Below are positions 55,279-63,875 of a DNA stretch of 64,000 nt, piece by piece (position 1 is the first letter of the stretch; the number at the start of each line of letters is the position of its first letter). The position numbers and the translations under genes are program-made. The notes beneath the pieces were generated by a model that was given only the letters and a program-made list of their open reading frames with translations, was not told the origin of the DNA and searched no databases. Source of the stretch: Hymenobacter lucidus (lineage in GTDB: Bacteria; Bacteroidota; Bacteroidia; Cytophagales; Hymenobacteraceae); contig NZ_JAJADR010000003.1 of NCBI RefSeq assembly GCF_020447265.1, forward strand, positions 608,315-672,314, written 5' to 3'.

Positions 55279-56718
55279 GTGCGTTGTCTCTGCTGGCTGA
55301 TTTTGCTTTTTTTTATTACGACGGGCGCCGACCAGCAGCCCGGCTGCGGGTGCGCCCAGGATTTCAGCTTTACGGTTCAGTATCTGGAGCGCAACCTGCC
55401 CGGCTTTGCCCATACCGTGCCGCCGACTCGCCGCCGGCAGTATGCGGCATTCAAGCAGCAGCTAGGCCGCGCGGTGGCAGCCCAGCCGAGCCGGCTCGCC
55501 TGCCTGAAGTACCTGACCACCTACGTTGAGTATTTTCGCGACAGCCACACCAGCATCAGCACCGCCGGGCCCACCGTGCCGGAAGACGACCGGGCGGCGG
55601 TGGCCCGCTTTCTGGCCTCGCCCGACTTTACTGTATCCGGCACTCTGCGCGTGGATTCGAGCCGCCGCAATGCTGCCGCTTCCGACCCGCTGGAAGGCTA
55701 CTACCAGGCGGCCGACGGCACTTACCGCGTGTATCTGACCAGGAGCAAAACCAGCCGCCGCGACTACGCCGGCGTTATCGTCGCGGCGCGCACCCGGCTC
55801 TGGCGGCCGGGCCAAATTAAGTTTGAGCTGCGCCGCAACCCCGATGCCACTTACCAGGCCTACCAGTACCAGCGCAACCACAGCGTGTATTACGTGCCCG
55901 TCGTGCGCTTTGCCCAGGGTCGCCTGCTCGGGCTGGGCTGGCACAAGCAGACGCCGAACCAGCCGGCACCACCACCCGCCGGCCCCACCGCCGATTTCCG
56001 GATGCTGGCCGGTACGGAGGTAGCCTACCTGCGCCTACCCTCGTTTGCCGGCGAGCAGTGGGCGCAGCTCGACTCGCTGTACCGGGCCGTCGCGCCCCGG
56101 ATTCTACGCTCGAAATACCTCATCATCGACGTGCGCGACAACCCCGGCGGCGCCGACCGGAACGTGACGCCGCTGCTGCCCTTCTTTTACGCCCGGCCCA
56201 TCAAGGAAACCCAGGCCGAGGAATACTACGTGACGGCCGACAACCTACGACGCTACGAGGAATATCTGCGCCGGCTGCAAGCCGATTCGGCGCGCTACGG
56301 TTCCGACGCCGTCTGGAGCTTTCGGCAAAAGCTGACTTGGCTGAAACAGGTGCCGCTGAATAGCTTCGTGCTGAACCCGCAGAGCACGCAGAAAACCTAC
56401 ACCCTCACGGCTTCACTGCTGCCACTGAAAGTGGCCGTTCTCTACAACCGCGGGTGTGCCAGTGCCTGCGAAACCCTGCTGTTCTGGGCCCGGCAACCCT
56501 CGAAAGCCGTGCTGGTGGGCGAAAATTCGGCCGGCTTCGTGGGCTACGGCAACAGCCTGCCCGTAACCACGCCCTGCCAGGGGTTCGTGCTCAACGTATC
56601 GACGCTGCGATTCAAAAATCAGCTGGCCTACGAAGAAACCGGCGTTGCGCCCCACATTCGGCTGCGCGACAATGAGGACTGGCTGGCGCAAACGCTACGG
56701 ATTTTACAGTCGCCATGA
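55279..56718 (+). CDS. S41 family peptidase
   Basis: A 479-residue exported peptidase related to C-terminal processing proteases and the tricorn core. N-terminal signal segment CWLILLFFITTGADQQ, possibly cleaved near residue 20 or anchored by Cys. The S41 catalytic domain (about 240-470) has LIIDVRDNPGGADRNV, and the nucleophile Ser in NRGCASACETLLFWAR, followed by LVGENSAGFVGYGN. No PDZ domain is obvious. The start is GTG 55279, chosen because it completes the signal segment. Next to PAS cassette 2. Confidence 0.82.
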   Translation: MRCLCWLILLFFITTGADQQPGCGCAQDFSFTVQYLERNLPGFAHTVPPTRRRQYAAFKQQLGRAVAAQPSRLACLKYLTTYVEYFRDSHTSISTAGPTVPEDDRAAVARFLASPDFTVSGTLRVDSSRRNAAASDPLEGYYQAADGTYRVYLTRSKTSRRDYAGVIVAARTRLWRPGQIKFELRRNPDATYQAYQYQRNHSVYYVPVVRFAQGRLLGLGWHKQTPNQPAPPPAGPTADFRMLAGTEVAYLRLPSFAGEQWAQLDSLYRAVAPRILRSKYLIIDVRDNPGGADRNVTPLLPFFYARPIKETQAEEYYVTADNLRRYEEYLRRLQADSARYGSDAVWSFRQKLTWLKQVPLNSFVLNPQSTQKTYTLTASLLPLKVAVLYNRGCASACETLLFWARQPSKAVLVGENSAGFVGYGNSLPVTTPCQGFVLNVSTLRFKNQLAYEETGVAPHIRLRDNEDWLAQTLRILQSP

Positions 56719-56898
56719 GCCCCGCAAACAGCAGCGGGCCACGCGTTTGCGCGACTCATACGCTCATCACTCGCCGCTTGGATTCTGAACGGCGTCAGAA
56801 GGCATAAATAGCCTGCTGGCAAATCAATTTCGCATTTTTGCTGTCAATATTTAGCCAATTCTGTTACTGTTCAGCTGCTTTGTTTAAACCGGAATCAA

Positions 56899-56927
56899 TT
56901 TGCTTTAGCCGGCTAATAGTAGCTTTG
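56899..56927 (+). promoter_or_regulatory. Promoter of PAS cassette 2
   Basis: TTTG (56899-56902), a 17-base spacer and TAGCTTTG (56920-56927), matching the Bacteroidota consensus. The region 56820-56930 is AT-rich. The start codon lies 72 bases downstream. Confidence 0.7.
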
Positions 56928-56999
56928 TAAACTGAACGTGCTTTCCGACTGGTTCGGAACCCTTTCGCCGCCTTCATTCTATTCGTGCTCGTTTCACCT

Positions 57000-58304
57000 A
57001 TGCCCCACCCTATACCTCCGGTCGACTACCAAAAGCTGTTCCGGTCCCTGCCCGAAAATCTGATGCTGATGGCCCCCGACGCCACCATCGTGGACAATAC
57101 CGACGGCCACGAGCAGGTGTCGCTGAAGAAGCGCGAGGAAGTCATTGGGCTGAATATGTTCGATGCTTTTCCTTCGGTCGACCAGAATCAGGGCGACATC
57201 ATTTACCAGTCGCAGGAGCACGTGCGCCAGCACCGCGAGCCGCATACCATGCCCGTAATTCGCTACGATCTGGAAGTGCCGGCTGAGCGCGGCGGCGGGT
57301 TTGAGGAGCTGTATTGGCAGGCTACGCACTACCCAATTCTGGACGATAAGGGCGAGCTGCTTTACATTCTGCAGCGCACCCAGGACATTACGGAGCAGTA
57401 CCGGGCCGAGCAGCGCAACCAGGCTATGCAGCGCGAACTGGCCGAAAACCAGGAGCGCACCCGCTTCATTCTGGAGTCGCTGCCCGTACTGATCTGGACG
57501 GCCACGCCCGACGGGCAGCGCGACTTCTTCAACCACCGCTGGCTCTCATTAACGGGCAAGGAGGCGGATGAAGTGATGGGTATGCAGTGGCTGGATTCGG
57601 TACACCCCGACGACCGCTCCGCCGTAACCCGCATCTGGCAGGAATCAGTAATGCAGGGCAGCGTGTACCAGGTAGAATACCGCCTGCGCCGCCACGACGG
57701 GCAGTACCGCTGGGTGCTGGTGCGGGCCATGCCGCGCCGCGCCGCTTCCGGCGAGATTATGATGTGGGTGGGCTGCGGCACCGATATCCACGACCAGAAA
57801 CAGATGGTGCAGGAGCTGCTGGAAGCCAACGAGCAACAGTCCACGCTATCCGACCAGGCCTATCAGGCTTACGAGCTGGCCCGGAGCCAGAAAGAAACCT
57901 TCCACAACCTCTTTGAGCAGGCCCCGGCCCTGATCTGCATTCTGCGCGGCCCCGAGCACCGCTTCGAGTTTGTGAATCCGCAGTACCAGCAACTGTTCCG
58001 GGGGCGGCAGCTGGTAGGCAAAACGGTAGTGGAAGCGCTGCCCGAGGTAATCGAGCAAGGCTTCGTGAACCTGCTCGACAACGTGTATGCCACTGGCGAA
58101 ACATTCTACGGCAACGAGCTGGCCATCATGGTCGAAAACCCGGATGGTACGGCCCGGCAGCTCTACCTTAATTTCACCTACCAGCTCTTTCACGAGCAGG
58201 GCGCCAAGGCTGGCATTACGGTCTTTGCCTACGACGTCACCGATTTGGTACTGGCCCGCAAGGCCATTGAAAAGAGTCAGGGAGGCGCTGCTAATGCTTC
58301 TTAA
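57000..58304 (+). CDS. Triple-PAS protein without output domain (cassette 2)
   Basis: A 434-residue paralogue of the protein at 47347-48654, aligning over the full length. PAS1 about 5-140 (YQKLFRSLPENLMLMAPDATI), PAS2 about 155-272 (FILESLPVLIWTATPDGQ to WVGCGTDIHDQK), PAS3 about 298-425. The stretch at the start of PAS3 (ETFHNLFEQAPALICILRG) is identical between copies, while PAS1 has diverged most in its central loops (FDAFPSVDQNQGDIIYQSQE). ATG 57000 matches the start of the paralogue. No kinase or other output domain. Followed after 48 bases by its CZB-like partner. Confidence 0.85.
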   Translation: MPHPIPPVDYQKLFRSLPENLMLMAPDATIVDNTDGHEQVSLKKREEVIGLNMFDAFPSVDQNQGDIIYQSQEHVRQHREPHTMPVIRYDLEVPAERGGGFEELYWQATHYPILDDKGELLYILQRTQDITEQYRAEQRNQAMQRELAENQERTRFILESLPVLIWTATPDGQRDFFNHRWLSLTGKEADEVMGMQWLDSVHPDDRSAVTRIWQESVMQGSVYQVEYRLRRHDGQYRWVLVRAMPRRAASGEIMMWVGCGTDIHDQKQMVQELLEANEQQSTLSDQAYQAYELARSQKETFHNLFEQAPALICILRGPEHRFEFVNPQYQQLFRGRQLVGKTVVEALPEVIEQGFVNLLDNVYATGETFYGNELAIMVENPDGTARQLYLNFTYQLFHEQGAKAGITVFAYDVTDLVLARKAIEKSQGGAANAS

Positions 58305-58352
58305 AGTACTGGTTTTGTTCCTCATGTCTTCGGGCACTGCTCCTCTTCCACA

Positions 58353-58715
58353 ATGGACATAACCGCCCTGGATTTCCAGCAGGCCCGCATCAAGCAGGTC
58401 CTGTTCAAGTCGCGGCTGCGCTCCGTGCTCTACGGCGTGCGCGAAGCCGAGCCTTCCCTTTTCTCCCTGCGCGAAAACCCGCTGGGCCAATGGCTGCACA
58501 CAGTAGTAAAGCCCAAATATGGCTCTCAGCCCGAGGTAATCGAGATTGAGCGCGCCATTCAGAAAATGCTCGACACCAGCCAAAAGCTCGTCACGCAGTA
58601 CCAGCGCGGCCACATCGAGGAGTCGCGCGCCGGCCTCGAACAGGTTGACGTGTATTCCGACCAGATTGAAAAGCTGCTGCAAAAAATAGAACTCACCAGC
58701 GGCAACCGGGTGTAA
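58353..58715 (+). CDS. Small CZB-like protein lacking zinc ligands (cassette 2)
   Basis: A 120-residue paralogue of the protein at 48690-49055 with the same helical pattern: QVLFKSRLRSVLYGVREAEP, NPLGQWLHTVVKPKYGSQPE, VIEIERAIQKMLDTSQKLVTQY and YSDQIEKLLQKIEL. As in the other copy, the LGxW signature of CZB is kept but its Cys and His positions are not. The identity of LFKSRLRSVLYGVREA and NPLGQWLHTVVKPKYG between the two copies marks the functional surface. Confidence 0.7.
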   Translation: MDITALDFQQARIKQVLFKSRLRSVLYGVREAEPSLFSLRENPLGQWLHTVVKPKYGSQPEVIEIERAIQKMLDTSQKLVTQYQRGHIEESRAGLEQVDVYSDQIEKLLQKIELTSGNRV

Positions 58716-58738
58716 CCCAGCCGGCTTACGTGGTGCCC

Positions 58739-58775
58739 AAAGCCCCGAACCTTACGCTGGTTTGGGGCTTTTTTG
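58739..58775 (+). terminator. Rho-independent terminator after PAS cassette 2
   Basis: Stem AAAGCCCCGAACC / GGTTTGGGGCTTT with a 7-base loop followed by a T-run, 24 bases after the stop. Confidence 0.9.
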
Positions 58776-58834
58776 CGCGTTTTTTCGGCAAAATCCGCCG
58801 TAGTTTGTCGTCACTTATTACTTATTCTCTTCTT

Positions 58835-59869
58835 ATGACGCGCACTCTATTTGCTGCCTTACTGCTTTTAGGCATTGGCCAACCCGTACTGGCCCAGCAC
58901 AACCCGTACGGCATCACCGACAGCGTGAAAGTATACCTGGATAAAAGCCTGGACATTTTCCAGCAAAATGCCCTGCACCGCCGCACCGTAGCCGACTGGC
59001 CGACCCTGCGCGAAACGGTGTACCGCAAAGCCGCCGGGGCCACGACTTACGCCGCGCTTACACCGGTGTACCCCTATCTGTTTGAGCAGCTGAACGACCA
59101 CCACGGCTGGTACAGCTTCCAGGGCAAAAAATACGGCTGGTCAAAGTCGGAGCCGCCCTATGCCAACCAGGCCGTGCTGAGTGAGCTGAAGAAAAAGCCC
59201 GCCGTGCGGGTGCGGGTTATCAACAAAAACATCGGCTACATTCTGCTGCCCGGCAATTCCGACTTTGGCATGAGCAACGTCAATGCCAATGCCCAGGCCC
59301 TGCGCGACTCAATTTGCGCGGTGCAGAAGGGCCGCATCAAAGCCTGGATTATCGACCTGCGGCTGAATACCGGCGGCAACATGTACCCCATGCTGGCGGG
59401 CCTGGGCCCGCTCATCGGCGACGGTACTGTGGGTGGCTTTGTAGAGCAGGCCGGCGCTACGCCCCAGGCCTGGAATATCCGGCAGGGCAATATGTACGTT
59501 GATACCTTTCGGGTGTCGCGGGTGCGGGATAAGTGCGTGAGCCCCAAGAAGAACGTATCCATAGCCGTACTACTGAGCGGTACCACCGCCAGCGCGGGCG
59601 AAGTAGTGGCCATCAGCCTGGTGGGCCGGCCCAATACCCGCAGCTTCGGGGAGCCCACGGCCGGCTACACCACTTCCAACAACGGCCACCAGCTGCCGGG
59701 CAAAGCAGGTATTACCCTAGCCGAAGCCTACGAAATAGACCGCAACGGCAAAGCCTATACCGAGCGGGTGCTGCCCGACGTAGAAATTATCGGCGGGGAC
59801 AACTTCACTACTTTTGCCGCCGACCAGAAAATAAAAGCGGCGGTGCTGTGGCTGAAAAAAGTCCGATAA
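58835..59869 (+). CDS. S41 family peptidase-like exported protein
   Basis: A 344-residue exported protein. Signal peptide 1-20 (LFAALLLLGIGQPVLAQ). Helical N-terminal part, then an S41 core: AWIIDLRLNTGGNMYPMLAGL, the nucleophile Ser in SGTTASAGEVVAISLVG and the downstream RSFGEPTAGYTTSN. The general base Lys position is not obvious, so activity is uncertain. Closely follows the terminator of PAS cassette 2 and is followed after 36 bases by a GNAT gene. Confidence 0.85.
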   Translation: MTRTLFAALLLLGIGQPVLAQHNPYGITDSVKVYLDKSLDIFQQNALHRRTVADWPTLRETVYRKAAGATTYAALTPVYPYLFEQLNDHHGWYSFQGKKYGWSKSEPPYANQAVLSELKKKPAVRVRVINKNIGYILLPGNSDFGMSNVNANAQALRDSICAVQKGRIKAWIIDLRLNTGGNMYPMLAGLGPLIGDGTVGGFVEQAGATPQAWNIRQGNMYVDTFRVSRVRDKCVSPKKNVSIAVLLSGTTASAGEVVAISLVGRPNTRSFGEPTAGYTTSNNGHQLPGKAGITLAEAYEIDRNGKAYTERVLPDVEIIGGDNFTTFAADQKIKAAVLWLKKVR

Positions 59870-59905
59870 GGTCCCGCTTTTGCTCTTTTACCCCGACTTA
59901 CTCCC

Positions 59906-60355
59906 ATGCAAATTACCTGGACCAGCAAGCCCTTCCACGACCTGAGCCTCCTGGAGCTGCACGACATTCTGCAGCTGCGCACCGAAGTATTTATCGTGGA
60001 GCAAAACTGCGCCTTTCAGGACATTGACGGCCAGGATGCTAAAGCCTGGCACCTGCTGGGCCAAACCGCCGAGGGCCAGTTGGCCGCTTACGCCCGCCTG
60101 TTCGACGCGGGCCAGTGCTACGCGCAGGTCAGTATCGGGCGTGTGGTGGTGGCGCCGGCCTTTCGCCGCTTCGGGCTGGGCAAAGACCTCATGCGCGAGG
60201 CCATTGCGCACTGCGAACAACGCTTTGGGGCCCAGTCTATCAAAATTGGGGCGCAGCAGTACCTGACTAAGTTTTACCAGGGTTTCGGCTTCGAGCAGCA
60301 GGGCGACATGTACCTCGAAGACGATATTCCGCACATCTATATGCTGCGAGCTTAG
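59906..60355 (+). CDS. GNAT family N-acetyltransferase (ElaA-like)
   Basis: A 149-residue acetyltransferase. The acetyl-CoA loop is VAPAFRRFGLGKDLMREAI, preceded by IGRVVV, and the ending FYQGFGFEQQGDMYLEDDIPHIYM is typical of ElaA. The N-terminus LQLRTEVFIVEQNCAFQDIDGQD is diagnostic of the ElaA group. Substrate unknown. It may be co-transcribed with the S41-like gene. Confidence 0.88.
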   Translation: MQITWTSKPFHDLSLLELHDILQLRTEVFIVEQNCAFQDIDGQDAKAWHLLGQTAEGQLAAYARLFDAGQCYAQVSIGRVVVAPAFRRFGLGKDLMREAIAHCEQRFGAQSIKIGAQQYLTKFYQGFGFEQQGDMYLEDDIPHIYMLRA

Positions 60356-60484
60356 GCATAACGGCCACCGCTACTGGTACATTTCCGGGGTAGGCCAAAC
60401 TAAAGTCCCGCTGAAATGTCGTAAGTTTAGGAGTTAAACACGGCGCTGTCACGGTGGTGACGGGCACGTTTGGCTTCTTCCCGG

Positions 60485-61303
60485 ATGAAAAACTTTCTAC
60501 TGCTTTTCCTGCTGCTTACTGCCTTCAGCACGCGGGCCCAGCCGCCGCTCATGCCTTTGCACATTGCGGAGCGCTTCGTGGCCCGGGAAGGCTGGCCGGC
60601 CATGCGCGACTACCTCTGCTGCGAGGCCGCGCAGCAAGCCAAACGCCAGACGCTGGGCCAGCAGATTCCGGCCCGCATGGCCCGCACCTGCGAAATGGTG
60701 CAGCAAACTGACACCTCGGCCGTAGTGGCCGTGGAGCTGCGCGACTCTACCGGCGGCAATGACTTTTACCTGCACTTCGTGAAGCGCAGCACTTGGCAGC
60801 TGCAGGCCGTGCGCGGGCTAGCCATGACCAACTTCGGCCGCCAGATGCTCACGGTGCTCGAAGGCTTGCCGCCCGCCGAGCGGGCCCGCTATAACCAGAC
60901 TCATCCCAAGGCCGAGTACGACTTCACCGTGGGCAACATCCGCCTCTGGATCAGCTCCGACGCCGACATTGAGGCCCATTTCAACCAGCGCCAGGCCGAT
61001 TTTGAGCAGGCTGTGCAGCTGCTGCAGGCCCGTCCCGATTTTACGGCCACCCCACCCGACGAAGCCGCCGCCAACGCCGATCCGGCCATCAGCGCGCTGC
61101 TCAAATCATTATATATCAGCAAAGTGACGCGGCAGGCCGCCGACTGCGACGCCTGCGTGGCCTTCGTTATCGGCGGCCTGATTGACAACACTGTGGGCCT
61201 GCTCTACGAGCCCGATGCCCGCAAAGTACCAGCCATGAACCCTCAGTCGCTGATTGTGGTGAAGCCGCTGGGCAAGGGTTGGTACCTGTATAAAACGACC
61301 TGA
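60485..61303 (+). CDS. Hypothetical exported protein
   Basis: A 272-residue protein with a signal peptide (residues 1-18, LLLFLLLTAFSTRAQ). Notable features are a CC pair (DYLCCEAAQQ), a further C in RTCEMVQQ, and CDAC (AADCDACVAFV) which could form disulphides or a metal site. Middle region shows a mixed alpha/beta pattern (GNDFYLHFVKRSTWQLQAV). No family recognised. It lies 129 bases after the GNAT gene; converges on a second GNAT gene with 8 bases between stop codons. Confidence 0.62.
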   Translation: MKNFLLLFLLLTAFSTRAQPPLMPLHIAERFVAREGWPAMRDYLCCEAAQQAKRQTLGQQIPARMARTCEMVQQTDTSAVVAVELRDSTGGNDFYLHFVKRSTWQLQAVRGLAMTNFGRQMLTVLEGLPPAERARYNQTHPKAEYDFTVGNIRLWISSDADIEAHFNQRQADFEQAVQLLQARPDFTATPPDEAAANADPAISALLKSLYISKVTRQAADCDACVAFVIGGLIDNTVGLLYEPDARKVPAMNPQSLIVVKPLGKGWYLYKTT

Positions 61304-61311
61304 GCCGGCCG

Positions 61312-61875
61312 CTAGTGGGCCAGCTTGACGGCCTTGTGCTTGCCGTAGAGCTTCTCCCACTCGGCTTCCAGCATGCTCATTTCCGTCAGGCTCCAGTAGG
61401 CCCCGTTGAAGTACAGACTCTCGCGCGAGGTGCCTTCCAGCATCATGCCGGCCTTGGTATAGCACCCAATAGCGCCCTTATTGAAGTCGTATACGCCTAG
61501 GTCGATGCGGTGCAGGCCGAGTTGCTCGAAACCCACTTTTAGCACCGCTTTTATCATGCCCTGGCAAATGCCCCGGCCCCGCTCCTGATGGCTGCCCACC
61601 AGCACCCGGCTGATGCGCGCCGAGCGGTTTTTGCGGCTGATACCGCCCAATGAAATATGGCCGACTACCTCGTTGGTCTTGTTGTCGACGGCTTTGTACA
61701 CAAATGCGTCGGAGTTCAGCGGGTCGTTGGTATCCTCGATGTACCAGGCCAGGCTGGCTTCAGTGAGGGGAAACGAGAACAGGGAACCCGACCAATTCAT
61801 CAGTAGCTCTTCATCTTTAATCCACTCAATCAGCTGCTTGAAATCGGCTTGGGTGAACTGCTCCAGTCTAATCAT
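61312..61875 (-). CDS. GNAT family N-acetyltransferase (RimJ/RimL type)
   Basis: A 187-residue acetyltransferase. The conserved strand-loop SRVLVGSHQERGRGICQGMIKAVL contains the acetyl-CoA pyrophosphate loop, followed by LGLHRIDLGVYDFNKGAIGCYTKAGM as in RimJ/RimL enzymes. ATG 61875 (MIRLEQFTQADF) is chosen; the frame extends upstream but the added residues are not family-like. Substrate unknown (N-terminal amine or small molecule). Confidence 0.88.
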   Translation of the reverse strand: MIRLEQFTQADFKQLIEWIKDEELLMNWSGSLFSFPLTEASLAWYIEDTNDPLNSDAFVYKAVDNKTNEVVGHISLGGISRKNRSARISRVLVGSHQERGRGICQGMIKAVLKVGFEQLGLHRIDLGVYDFNKGAIGCYTKAGMMLEGTSRESLYFNGAYWSLTEMSMLEAEWEKLYGKHKAVKLAH

Positions 61876-62193
61876 GGAAGAATACGATTTTGAAATTTTC
61901 GAAGAAACGGCGCGGTAGGCAGACAGCCCTTTTGCCGGCGCGGACAAGCCACCGCCGGAGCTGTCAAATCAGGAAGATTGGGGAGGAAATCCAGGCCGGA
62001 TCCACGCGGCTGCAAGTTACGCATTCCTGGCCCAAGCTGAAGGGTAATTCGGCGGCCAAAAATGGCATTCTGCCGACTATGACAGAAATTTTCCGACGTG
62101 CGCAGCTTTTTCCCGTTTACTACTCCTTTTGGGTGGTGTTCGGGCGCGTCCACAACTGCCCCACCGCCGTTTTTCCGCCCTGCTTACCCGTTT
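61876..62193. other. Divergent intergenic region between the GNAT and M28 genes
   Basis: A 318-base gap holding the promoters of two divergent genes. Short frames are open on both strands but none has coding character. I find no exact TAnnTTTG element and no hairpin of note. Confidence 0.4.
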
Positions 62194-63849
62194 ATGCTAT
62201 CCACTTCTTCTCGCCTCTTGCTGCTGGCTGTCGGCAGCCTGCTTTTCTCGCCTTCCGCCGCCACGGCTCAACAACTCCAGCTCGACAAGAAAACCGCCAA
62301 AGCCCTGCAGCAAGTGCGGCCCGCCGACATTAAGGCTCACATTCAATACCTGGCCGACGACCGGCTGCTGGGTCGTAGCCCCGGCACGCCCGGCTACCAA
62401 ATGGCCGTTGACTACGTGACCGGGCAACTCAAAAGCCTGGGCATTGAGCCCGCCGGCGACGAAGGCAGCTTCGTGCAGCGCGTGCGGCTGCGGCGAGCCT
62501 TCAGCAACCCTGCTACCACCGCCCTGATGCTGCGCAGCGGTACTGAGGCGCCCGTACCGCTGGCGCCCGCCCAGGAATTTGTGCTTTACCCTAACCCCGA
62601 AACGCCGAGCGTGGCGCTGGAGGCTCCGCTGGTATTTGCCGGCTACGGCATCAGCGCGCCCGAGCTGCAGTACGACGACTACGCCGGCCTCGACGTGCAG
62701 GGCAAAATTGTGGTGGTGATGCGCGGCGCACCCCGGGCGTTTCCCTCCACGGTAGCGGCGGCCAGCCAGGATGTGCTGGCCATTCTGCAGAATGCGGCCC
62801 GCCACGGTGCGGTAGGCGTGCTATTGGCCTCACCCAACCCCAAAGCGCCCATGCCCAACTTCAAGCAGGGCGTGTATAGCGTGCTGGGCGCCGACGGAAA
62901 AGTGGCAGCCTCGCGCAGCTACGCGGCCGGCGTCAAAGTGCTGGGCGCCCTGAATGCCGCCACGCTGCAAAGCCTGCTGGGCACCGCCGCCACCGATACG
63001 GGCGCGGTTTTTACGGCGCTAAAGGCCGGCCGGCCGGCTTCGGTGGCCTTGCGTAGCGCGGCCAAAGTCAGTAATATTTCCACCTACCAGGAGGTAGAAA
63101 GCTACAACGTGGTAGGCAAACTAACGGGCTCCGACGCCCGCCTGCGCGACGAGTACGTGGTGCACAGCGCCCACCTCGACCACCTGGGCGTGGGTGCGCC
63201 GGTGAAGGGCGACTCGATTTATAACGGGGCCCACGACAATGCCTCGGGCGTAGCCAGCGTGCTGGAAATTGCCCGTATTTATACCAGCCTGCCCCAGAAA
63301 CCCCGCCGCTCGGTGCTATTTGTGCTGCAGACCGGCGAGGAGTTGGGCTTGCTGGGCTCGGCCTATTTTGCGGCCCGGCCCACGGTGCCGAAAGAGAAAA
63401 TCGTGGCCGACATCAACACCGACATGCCCACTATCATTGCCCCGCTGCTGTCGGTGGTTGCCCTCGGGGCGCAACACTCCAGTTTGAGTCAGCCGGTAAA
63501 CCAAGCCGCCGATTACCTGAAGCTGAGCGTGGAAAACGACCCGGAGCCCGAGCAGAACCGCTTTATCCGCTCCGACCAGTATAGCTTCGTTGTGCAGGGA
63601 ATTCCGGCTCTGCACATCAAGTACGGCAACAAAACCGCCGACGGCAAAAACGACCTGAGCAAAACCGTGCAGGCCTGGCGCGCCACTACCTACCACAAGC
63701 CCCAAGACGATATCAATGGTACCTTCGACTTCGAGGCGGGCAAAAAGTACGTGCAGCTCAATTTCCTTATTGGCTACCAGGTGGCCCAGGCCGAACAGCG
63801 TCCTACCTGGAACTCCGGCGACTTTTTCGGGACGCGGTTCGGGAAATAG
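62194..63849 (+). CDS. M28 family zinc aminopeptidase with PA domain
   Basis: A 551-residue exported peptidase. Signal peptide 1-24 (ending SAATAQ). A protease-associated (PA) insert covers about residues 140-230 (LVFAGYGISAPELQYDDYAGLDVQGKIVVV). Zinc ligands and catalytic residues of M28 are present: H327 and D329 in SAHLDHLG, D348 in GAHDNASG, E382-E383 in TGEELGLLGS, D406 or D410 in DINTDMP, and the final H in TYHKPQDD. It should release N-terminal residues in the periplasm or outside. Single gene; a palindromic array follows its stop codon. Confidence 0.9.
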   Translation: MLSTSSRLLLLAVGSLLFSPSAATAQQLQLDKKTAKALQQVRPADIKAHIQYLADDRLLGRSPGTPGYQMAVDYVTGQLKSLGIEPAGDEGSFVQRVRLRRAFSNPATTALMLRSGTEAPVPLAPAQEFVLYPNPETPSVALEAPLVFAGYGISAPELQYDDYAGLDVQGKIVVVMRGAPRAFPSTVAAASQDVLAILQNAARHGAVGVLLASPNPKAPMPNFKQGVYSVLGADGKVAASRSYAAGVKVLGALNAATLQSLLGTAATDTGAVFTALKAGRPASVALRSAAKVSNISTYQEVESYNVVGKLTGSDARLRDEYVVHSAHLDHLGVGAPVKGDSIYNGAHDNASGVASVLEIARIYTSLPQKPRRSVLFVLQTGEELGLLGSAYFAARPTVPKEKIVADINTDMPTIIAPLLSVVALGAQHSSLSQPVNQAADYLKLSVENDPEPEQNRFIRSDQYSFVVQGIPALHIKYGNKTADGKNDLSKTVQAWRATTYHKPQDDINGTFDFEAGKKYVQLNFLIGYQVAQAEQRPTWNSGDFFGTRFGK

Positions 63850-63875
63850 AGTTGAGGGCAAAACCTCCGGTGGCT

